This document shows, in pieces, positions 1 through 5,800 of a DNA stretch of 7,279 bases (within the stretch, counting starts at the first letter, position 1; every line of letters starts with the position of its first letter). Under the pieces are notes generated by a model. The model ran no database searches. It saw only the letters and a list, made by a program, of their open reading frames with translations, and had not been told where the DNA came from. Origin of the DNA: Opitutia bacterium. Its GTDB lineage: Bacteria > Verrucomicrobiota > Verrucomicrobiia > Opitutales > Opitutaceae. The stretch is taken from contig PMKA01000433.1 of NCBI GenBank assembly GCA_003157575.1, positions 507 through 7,785 on the forward strand, written 5' to 3'. Made by a program: the position numbers and the translations under genes.

Positions 1-585
1 GTAAACGGCACTGTGATCGGCGCGGGCGGCGTTACGGTTACCTATCTGAGCGGAGTTGATCAAAAGGTGGGTTTTGAATTCATGCGCAGCCAGATGAACT
101 CGGCCGGCGGGCCTGTCGAACTCGTCGACACGGAATTCAAGAAAATGTGGCTGCGGATGGCTGATGGCAGCGAGATTCCGGCCAGGCTCCTTTGGAAGGA
201 CGCGGAGCACGATCTGGCGCTCTTCGGTCCGGAGGTCGGCGCGGCGGACGGCCGCATCTTCACATTCGTCGATCTGACCCAGGCTGCGGAATCGGCCTCG
301 GTGCTCGGCAATTACTATCATCTGTCGCGGGCCAACGAAGCATTCCAGCACGTTGGACTGATCCGGGCGAGCACCGTGATCGGCATCATCGAAAGGCCGC
401 GCCGGCTGTTGCTGGTCAGCACGGATATGTTTCCCGAAACGCTCGGATGCCCCGTCTTCGACCAGGAGGGGAGGGTGCTCGGCATCAGCCTGAACAAGAT
501 GGAAAAAGGCCATCCCGCCGGGGTTGTCGTGGTCCCTGCGGGCGACCTCGACAGAATCATCAGGGAGGGCACCGCCCAGAAATAG
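1..585 (+). CDS. Degenerate trypsin/HtrA-like serine protease domain protein (5' partial)
   Basis: The frame is open from base 1 (VNGTVIGAGG...), so a GTG at 13 is probably internal and the gene begins upstream. It ends at TAG 583-585. About 194 residues are visible. The fold call rests on three HtrA-like landmarks: a DG followed by a KDAEHDLALF segment (residues about 55-75; the Asp before LAL matches the catalytic Asp of S1C proteases), PETLGCPVFDQEGRVLGI (about 145-162; matches the NPGNSGGPLVNxxGEVIGI region), and a VVVVPAGDLDRI end. By this alignment the nucleophile Ser is Leu and the second Gly is Cys. The stretch TVTYLSGV falls where LTNAHVV would be, so the His also seems lost. The protein is therefore probably a non-catalytic domain, perhaps the second half of a longer two-domain protein. 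The family call is moderately sure and the loss of activity is inferred. The gene converges on the GNAT gene. Confidence 0.6.
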   Translation, partial: VNGTVIGAGGVTVTYLSGVDQKVGFEFMRSQMNSAGGPVELVDTEFKKMWLRMADGSEIPARLLWKDAEHDLALFGPEVGAADGRIFTFVDLTQAAESASVLGNYYHLSRANEAFQHVGLIRASTVIGIIERPRRLLLVSTDMFPETLGCPVFDQEGRVLGISLNKMEKGHPAGVVVVPAGDLDRIIREGTAQK

Positions 586-1159
586 TCCCGGGATTCCCTC
601 CGGGAGGACGCGAAGTCCGGCGGGCCGCCGTGCCGGATGGAAGGGCCTCGCCGGGCTGCGCCAGCCTCATCCGCATCATCCGGTCGCAGTTGCCGCAGGC
701 CCTCGGTGCCGGGACATGCTGGAAGCCGGCGCGTTCGTAGAGCGAGATCGCCGTTGTGAGCACCGAGGCGGTCTTCAGGAAAACCTCCTGGAAACCACGG
801 CGGCGCGCCTCGGTCATGGCGTGCTCGAAGAGGCGCCGGCCCAGGCCCCTCCCTCTGTATTTGTGCGCCAGATACATCCTGCAGAGCTCGCAGGCCTCCG
901 TCGGCCCGGGGCGCAGCGCCACCGTCCCGATCACGGTTCGCGCATCGAGGAGCACGAAGAACACGCCGCCGCAGGCGTCATAGTGGGCGCCGAGGTCGGC
1001 GAGATCCCGGTCGGTGGTCCTCCGGTCTGCAACGATGCCAAAATCCAGCAGGACCGAGGAGATGAGCCTCCAGATGCCGGCGGTGTCTTCAGGGGCGGCC
1101 TGCCGCAGGACATACCGTCCCGCGTCATTTGCGCTGATGCAGGATGATTTCGTTCTCAT
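560..1159 (-). CDS. GNAT family N-acetyltransferase
   Basis: This 199-residue protein has a GNAT fold: YVLRQAAPED (about 16-25, strand 1), VFFVLLDARTVIGTVAL (about 66-82), CELCRMYLAHKYRGRGLGRRL (about 90-110) carrying the acetyl-CoA pyrophosphate-binding RGRGLG at 102-107, LKTASVLTTAISLYERAGF (about 128-146), and a closing CDRMMRMRL. It should transfer an acetyl group from acetyl-CoA to an amine; the substrate cannot be told. The ATG at 1159 is the only plausible start before the domain. It overlaps the end of the VOC gene by 35 bp, which suggests co-transcription and coupling. No clear Shine-Dalgarno is visible. The domain ends near residue 167. The last 30 or so residues are Pro/Arg/Gly-rich and run through the hairpin at 586-605 and 26 bp into the convergent gene, so they look like run-on rather than folded protein. 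Confidence 0.85.
   Translation of the reverse strand: MRTKSSCISANDAGRYVLRQAAPEDTAGIWRLISSVLLDFGIVADRRTTDRDLADLGAHYDACGGVFFVLLDARTVIGTVALRPGPTEACELCRMYLAHKYRGRGLGRRLFEHAMTEARRRGFQEVFLKTASVLTTAISLYERAGFQHVPAPRACGNCDRMMRMRLAQPGEALPSGTAARRTSRPPGGNPGTISGRCPP
586..605. terminator. Hairpin between convergent genes
   Basis: TCCCGG (586-591) pairs perfectly with CCGGGA (600-605) across an 8-nt loop, directly after the TAG of the trypsin-like gene. There is no T-run on either side, so it is not a classical intrinsic terminator. Its place between convergent genes suggests a transcript-end hairpin. It lies inside the 3' extension of the GNAT reading frame. Confidence 0.3.
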
Positions 1160-1502
1160 CGGGATCCCGGATGATGCAGCCGCGGCATGCGGGAGAGTCG
1201 AAGGGGCCGTTGAAGACCGGCACTCCCCTTGTCTTCAAGCAGGCCAGCACAGCGTCGAGATCCGCGACCTCAAGTCCGATGGTCGCGCCATGAGTGCCCG
1301 CCTTGTGCGTGGCATCCGCGGCGGTGATCGCCAGCGTGCCGTTGCCGATGTCGTATTCCACCCACTGGTCGTCCCAGTTTGCGGTGACCTTGAGTCCGAG
1401 GGTTTCCTCGTAGAACACCCGGGACGTTTTCACCGATTTGACCGGGTAGATGACGAAGGCGATGTCTTTGAACAGCGGGGCGGGAGGGGTTGACAGGCTC
1501 AT
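1125..1502 (-). CDS. VOC (glyoxalase/bleomycin resistance/dioxygenase) family protein
   Basis: A 125-residue single VOC module, the usual length for one-module members of this superfamily. Visible landmarks are FKDIAFVIYPV (strand 1), SRVFYEETLGLKV (helix plus turn; FYxxxLGL is typical), WVEYDIGNGTLAI, ATIGLEVADLDAVLACLKTRGV and the end DPDENEIILHQRK. The ATG at 1502 is chosen because homology should begin with MSLSTPPAP and because it falls 23 nt after the stop of the membrane-protein gene. The reading frame itself stays open far upstream, as far as the exported protein. The first-strand His that binds metal in glyoxalase I is absent, and only the terminal Glu (NEI) is easily matched. A metal-dependent activity is therefore uncertain, and the role (isomerase, dioxygenase or binding protein) is unknown. 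Confidence 0.82.
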   Translation of the reverse strand: MSLSTPPAPLFKDIAFVIYPVKSVKTSRVFYEETLGLKVTANWDDQWVEYDIGNGTLAITAADATHKAGTHGATIGLEVADLDAVLACLKTRGVPVFNGPFDSPACRGCIIRDPDENEIILHQRK

Positions 1503-1525
1503 GATGGATCGGGTTTGGGGGTTGT

Positions 1526-1735
1526 TCAGGCGCGGCGGCGCGGCTCCAGCAGCCGGGCCGGAAGGTAGAGCAGCGCGCGCACGAGGGAAAACATTGCGCC
1601 GAGGCAGAGGCCCGCAATGCGGAAGGGCAGGGCCAACAGCCACACCAGGGGCGCCAGCACCAGGGCCAGGAGCGCCAGCGGCCAGCACAGGACGAGCAGA
1701 ATGCACCACACGAAGAAGATGAGCACCGTTTTCAT
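1526..1735 (-). CDS. Small Leu/Trp-rich membrane protein
   Basis: This 69-residue protein starts MKTVLIFFVWCILLVLCW and is hydrophobic over most of its length: about 2-33 forms one long or two close membrane segments (VLIFFVWCILLVLCWP, then LLALVLAPLVWLLALPF), followed by a Gly/Leu-rich amphipathic stretch (IAGLCLGAMFSLVRALLYLP) and a basic tail (ARLLEPRRRA). It resembles short conserved hypothetical membrane proteins I remember from other bacteria, but I know no function. An in-frame ATG at 1795 would add 20 residues (MSPAGPPALF...). I prefer 1735 because MKT plus the hydrophobic segment is a natural N-terminus and because the ATGA at 1735-1732 would form a 4-nt overlap with a stop of the preceding gene's alternative frame. 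No Shine-Dalgarno is seen, which fits translational coupling. Confidence 0.7.
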   Translation of the reverse strand: MKTVLIFFVWCILLVLCWPLALLALVLAPLVWLLALPFRIAGLCLGAMFSLVRALLYLPARLLEPRRRA

Positions 1736-2534
1736 GAGATGACGGCGGGACGACGCAACCCGGAGAAAAAGCGCGGGGGGGCCGGCTGGCGACATCGAAA
1801 AATCGGGGCTGGCATTTTCCGGCCGGGGCGGCGACCTCCACGGCGATGTTCTCGCGGTCGGCCGGGCGGACCTTCACGCGTCCGGGCGTCTCCAGCTCCA
1901 CGGACGGGTTGACCGACAGCCGGCGCAGCCGGACTGCGTCCACCGCTTCGAATTCGACGGCGAAATCGCTCCGGGAGAAGAGGAGCTCGTTCTTGAGCGA
2001 CTCGAAATCGGGGAGCAGCGGCAGGAAGGCGGCCACGGCTCTTCCCGCATAATGGTAATGCGCCTGGTAGTGGCTGATGTGCACGCGGCATTGCTGACGC
2101 AGGAGGCTGCGCGGAATCCTGAAGACGAGAATCACGATCCGGGCATCTGCCGGCGCGGCCTGGATCGCGGATTCCGGACCCTCCGGCAACGGCGCAAAAT
2201 CCTCCGGTTCGAAGTCGAGGGAGCCGATGTGGAGTTTCGCCCCGGTAAGCGCCACGATATCTTCAAGGCTGCCTGCCTGCGCGGGAACAAAGACTGCGCA
2301 CTGGAAGGGAATCTTTTCGGGCATCGGGACCGCCTCGTACCGGCGCACGTACCTGAAGTCGTAGTCGCCCTCGACGATCGACAGGTCCTTGCTGACGCTG
2401 ACCCTGACCGAGGCGGCGACCATGCAGAAGGGAGACCGGGGCGCCTCCAGCGGGATCACTTCCGTCGGCAGCGGCGCGGATGCAAGAAAAGGCGCGAGCG
2501 CCAGGACAAGGCCTGCTATTGACACGGCATTCAC
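1732..2534 (-). CDS. Exported protein of unknown function (3' end uncertain, possible frameshift)
   Basis: The N-terminus MNAVSIAGLVLALAPFLASA reads as a signal peptide with an A-S-A type cleavage site near residue 20, though without a basic n-region. The mature part looks beta-rich and compact: ASVRVSVSKDLSIVEGDYDF, a FQCAVFVPAQ strand, a LHIGSLDFEPEDFAPL stretch, RIVILVFRIPRSLLRQQC, SHYQAHYHYAG and FLPLLPDFESLKNELLF. I do not recognise the family. Two GTG starts are possible, 2549 and 2534. I chose 2534 because it overlaps the stop of the preceding 40-codon ORF as GTGA. The frame has no stop at a sensible end; unchanged, it runs on to 1125 and includes the VOC gene. One extra base in the G-run at 1775-1781 would switch it to a frame that stops at 1732-1734, overlapping the membrane-protein ATG by 4 nt and giving about 267 residues. 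The 3' end given here assumes that. Confidence 0.55.
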
Positions 2535-2653
2535 GATAGATCCGTACACCGGGAGGAGGCAGGCTTGAGGGCGGCATTCAGCCCGGCCTCGCTTCTCCGG
2601 AGCCGGCGATATCCTTCAAAGAAAACCGGGTCGTCGTAGATGTTCTGTTTCAT
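2531..2653 (-). pseudogene. Truncated SAM-dependent methyltransferase N-terminus (40-codon ORF)
   Basis: ATG at 2653 opens a 40-residue ORF beginning MKQNIYDDPVFFEGYRRLR and continuing SEAGLNAAL. This matches, from my knowledge of the family, the conserved N-terminus of many class I SAM-dependent methyltransferases, where YDDPxFFxGYxxLRxSxxGLN is followed by an EQPALRxLLP helix and then the VLDLGCG SAM-binding motif. Here the similarity stops at about residue 30 (LKPASSRCTDLS, then stop) and no SAM-binding motif follows in any frame. The ORF therefore looks like the 5' stub of a deleted gene. Its TGA (2533-2531) overlaps a GTG (2534-2532) of the exported-protein gene, so it could now act as a coupled leader peptide. 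The family match is recalled, not searched. Confidence 0.5.
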
Positions 2654-2679
2654 TCATACGCCGGATGGGCGGCTCCAAC

Positions 2680-2713
2680 GGCGCGCGCCAACCTCATCAG
2701 GCCCGCGCGCGGG
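2680..2713. repeat. Two self-complementary GC blocks in the divergent intergenic region
   Basis: GGCGCGCGCC (2680-2689) and CCCGCGCGCGGG (2702-2713) are perfect palindromes separated by 12 bases. In a minus-strand transcript they fall in the 5' leader just before the methyltransferase-like ORF. They may be simple GC-rich composition, protein sites or leader hairpins; the sequence does not decide. Confidence 0.35.
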
Positions 2714-2725
2714 GTTCAATCTCCC

Positions 2726-2731
2726 ATTGTA
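2726..2731 (-). promoter_or_regulatory. Candidate -10 element for the minus-strand cluster
   Basis: The minus strand reads TACAAT, 5 of 6 matches to the sigma-70 type -10 box, about 73 nt before the ATG at 2653. At 17-nt spacing the -35 position is GGCCAT, which is poor. A short inverted repeat (CAAT-N5-ATTG, 2717-2729) overlaps it. Confidence 0.35.
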
Positions 2732-2755
2732 CCGGGTTTCGGGGGTGAATGGCCT

Positions 2756-2773
2756 GTGAACAACTCGGTTCAC
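2756..2773. promoter_or_regulatory. Operator-like dyad GTGAAC-N6-GTTCAC
   Basis: A perfect 6+6 inverted repeat with a 6-base spacer (AACTCG) sits 53 bp before the smc ATG and about 25 bp upstream of the minus-strand candidate -10. A half-site-like GTGAAT lies at 2745-2750, one helical turn (11 bp) away. The size and place fit a dimeric repressor or activator acting on either divergent gene. No cognate regulator gene is visible. Confidence 0.4.
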
Positions 2774-2780
2774 TTTCCCG

Positions 2781-2809
2781 TTGCGGTCGCAATTTGACCC
2801 CTCTCTAGT
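2781..2809 (+). promoter_or_regulatory. Candidate smc promoter
   Basis: TTGCGG (2781-2786), a 17-bp spacer and TCTAGT (2804-2809, 4 of 6 matches to TATAAT) would start a transcript about 10-12 bases before the smc ATG. An alternative TTGACC (2794-2799) pairs only with a weak TTTACG at 2817, which would leave almost no leader. Both are weak matches. Confidence 0.25.
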
Positions 2810-2826
2810 CTGCCGGTTTACGTTGC

Positions 2827-5800
2827 ATGCATCTTAAGGCTCTCAAGCTCCACGGCTTCAAGTCGTTCGCGGACCCGACCATCCTTCGCTTCGATCCGGG
2901 CGTAACCGCGATTGTCGGTCCGAATGGCTGCGGCAAGAGCAACATCGCCGACGCCATCCGTTGGGTCCTCGGCGAACAGAGCGCAAAGGCCCTGCGCGGC
3001 GGCAAGATGCTGGATGTCATTTTCGAGGGGGCGGAGACGCGCCGCCCGCAGAACTTGTGCGAGGTCGCGCTTCTCCTGAGCGATTGCGAGAAGCAGCTCG
3101 GCACCGAATTTCATGAGGTCGAGATCACCCGCCGGACAACGCGCGACGGCCAGAGCGATTATCTGATCAACGGCCAGTCATGCCGGCTGAAGGACATCCA
3201 CAAGCTCTTCATGGACACCGGGGTGGGGCACACCTCGTATTCGATCATGGCACAGGGCCAGATCGACCAGGTGTTGTCGTCAAAGCCGGAGGAGCGCAGG
3301 GCGGTGTTTGAGGAGGCTGCGGGAATCACGCGCTACAAGAGCCAGCGGAGGGAGGCTCTTGGAAAACTCGCGCTCACCGACCAGAATCTCGCGCGGGTGA
3401 CGGATGTGATCGGTGAGATCAACCGCCAGATCGGCAGCCTCCGACGGCAGGCGTCAAAGGCGATCCGCTACAAGCGCCTGAGCTTCCGGTTGCGGCACCT
3501 GAGCCTCGCCCACGGGGGCTGGCAGTGGGCGCAGTTGAGCGCGATGATAGGTGGCCTGGATGCAGATGTGGCGCGCCTTCGCGCCGCGACCGAGACCCAG
3601 AGGGGAAGACTGGAAGCCCGCCAGCTCGAGCTGGGCGAGATCAAGGCGCGTCGCAGCGACTTCAACCAGCGGGTGCAGGGAGCGCAGCAGGCGGTCTTCG
3701 ACCTGCGTTCCGAGAAGGAGCAGGCGGAGAACCAGGCGGGCGTCGCCCGGATCAAGAAGACCGGGCTTGAGGAACGCATCCAGTCCGGCAGGAACGATCT
3801 CGCCGAGCTTCGGATGCAGCTTCACGAGGTCAGCGCCCGGGTGGACAGCGGGGCGCAGGACAAGCAGCTTCAACTCAATTTGCTCGGCTCTTCGGACACG
3901 GTCTTCCAGCAGCGCAACCGCGAGCTGGCCATCGTCGAGGGGGAATTGGGCAAGCAGGAGCGCCAGCTCCAGCAGGCGAAGTTCGCACTGTTGCAGCTGG
4001 AGAGCGCGGTGGCGCGCCTGCGGACGGAGAGTTCCGGACACGAGGTCGACTCGAAGACGAGCGCCGTCCGGCACAGCGAGCTGGCCGAACAGCTGGCCGA
4101 GGCGCGGCAGGCCGGGGCCGCCGCGACAGCGCGCGCGGGCGAGGAGCGCAAGCGGCTCGAAACCGCCCGCAGCGAACAGAACCGCGTCCACACCGAGGTC
4201 CAGGCGGCGCAGCAGGCCCTCGCCGACGCGACGCAACGCTTCCGGGAAGGGCAGCGCAAGCTCCAGGATCTTGACCGGACGATGGCCCAGCGGACCGCCC
4301 GGCTTCGCATCCTCCAGCAGCTGCACGAAAAATTCGAGGGCTTTGGCGAGGGGGCCAAGGCGCTTTTGCAGGGACGTCTCGACAGTGTTCTCGCCGGGAC
4401 AAAGGTCGCCCCGGTCACGCAGGGGCTCGAGGTCGTGCCTGAATATGGCAAGGCGCTGGAGGCCCTGCTCGGCGCGGCGGTCGAGGCCGTCGCCGTTGCG
4501 GAGATTCCCGTCGCCCGCCAGATTCTGGCCCAGCTCGACCAGCAGAAGATCGGGAGCGCCTGCCTTCGGGTCTCGCCGGCAGGACGCCCGGCGGCCGGGG
4601 CGGCGGACAACCTTCCGTCCTTTCTCCGTCCGGCAACGGAGGCGCTGGCGGGCCTGGATCCGGCGCATCCTGTCGCCGGCCTGCTCGGGGCCTGCTATGT
4701 CGCGGAGAGCCTGGACGCTTTTCTGGAGTTCTGGAACGCGCATCCGGATTTCGGGTTCCTCCTTGTTGCGACGGTGCAGGGGGAGCTGGTCGATCAGCGC
4801 GGTCTTGTCTACGGCGGGCATCAGAAGAAGCCGGCCGGCGGGATCATGCAGCGCGAGATCGATCTTCGACAGACCGCGAAGGAGCTTGAGCGCGACCAGA
4901 AGGCCCACGGCGACCAGCGCAAGCAGGTCGATCAGCTTGGCGCCGCGCTTGCCGCGGCCGAGGCTGCGCTTGAGCAGCAGCGCAAACATGTGCTGACGGC
5001 GACCCAGCAGGTGGCGGCTGTCCAGGTCGAGGCGCGCAATGCCGATCGGGCGGCCGAGGAGGCCGCCGCCCGACTCCTGCGGATGGAGCGCGAACTGGCC
5101 GGACTGGAGGCGGCCCGGATGGAGGCGGAGCAGCGCCTGGTCCGCGCGCAGGCCGCGCTCGCCGAGGCCGAGGGGAAGGTTGCGGCCGAGAAGCAGGCGA
5201 TCGTGGCCGTCGAGGGACAGATCGCCGCGCTTCGGACCGACCGCGACCAGAAGAAGGAGGGACTGGCCCAGGCGCGCCTGGACCTCGCGGAGCGCCGGCA
5301 GAAGGTCGAAGTGCTCGACCGCGGCCTGGGCGAGATGGAACGCAGGCGCGCGCAGATCGGCGAACTTCTGGCACAGCGGCAGCAGGAAGTGGACGTCTGG
5401 GCGGAGCAGACCGCCGAACTCGAACAGGCGTCGGCGGCCGGGTTGGCGCGGGCCGCGGAGGCGGGGCGCACGCTCGAGGTCGCCCAGGCGTCGGTGGAGA
5501 AATTGCGCGGCGAGCTCGTGGAGATAGAGCGGCAGATCGGCGCGATCGAGGCCGAACAGGAGGTCTTGCGAACCGGCACAGACGCGGCGCAGGAGGAGCT
5601 CAGCCGGACTGAGATAAAGCTGGCCGAGCACCGTTCGCGCGCCCAGTTCCTCACCGAGGAGATGCAGCGCGATTTCCAATGCGATCTGGCGACGGTCGAC
5701 TGGAAGCGGATGCTCTGGCACTCCGAGGACGATCCGCCGGACCTGAAGCCGCTTGATCTCGACGAGGACGAGGACGCGGAAGACCGGGGGCCTTCCTCCG

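Noticed and set aside
192..1147. Plus-strand frames of 182 and 207 codons over the trypsin-like 3' end and the GNAT gene
   Set aside because: The Arg/Gly/Pro-rich translations show no motifs and lie out of frame with or antisense to recognised domains.
2052..2522. A 156-codon plus-strand frame opposite the exported-protein gene
   Set aside because: The opposite strand shows a signal peptide and strand-like segments; this frame shows only Arg/Gly/Asp-rich sequence.
2794..2822. TTGACC / TTTACG as the smc promoter
   Set aside because: The -10 is poor and would put the transcript start on or after the ATG; the TTGCGG/TCTAGT pair fits better, though it is also weak.
3551..4996. A 481-codon plus-strand frame inside smc
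   Set aside because: It is a +1-type shadow of smc rich in Arg/Ser/Pro, with no recognisable motif; the SMC frame is continuous across it.
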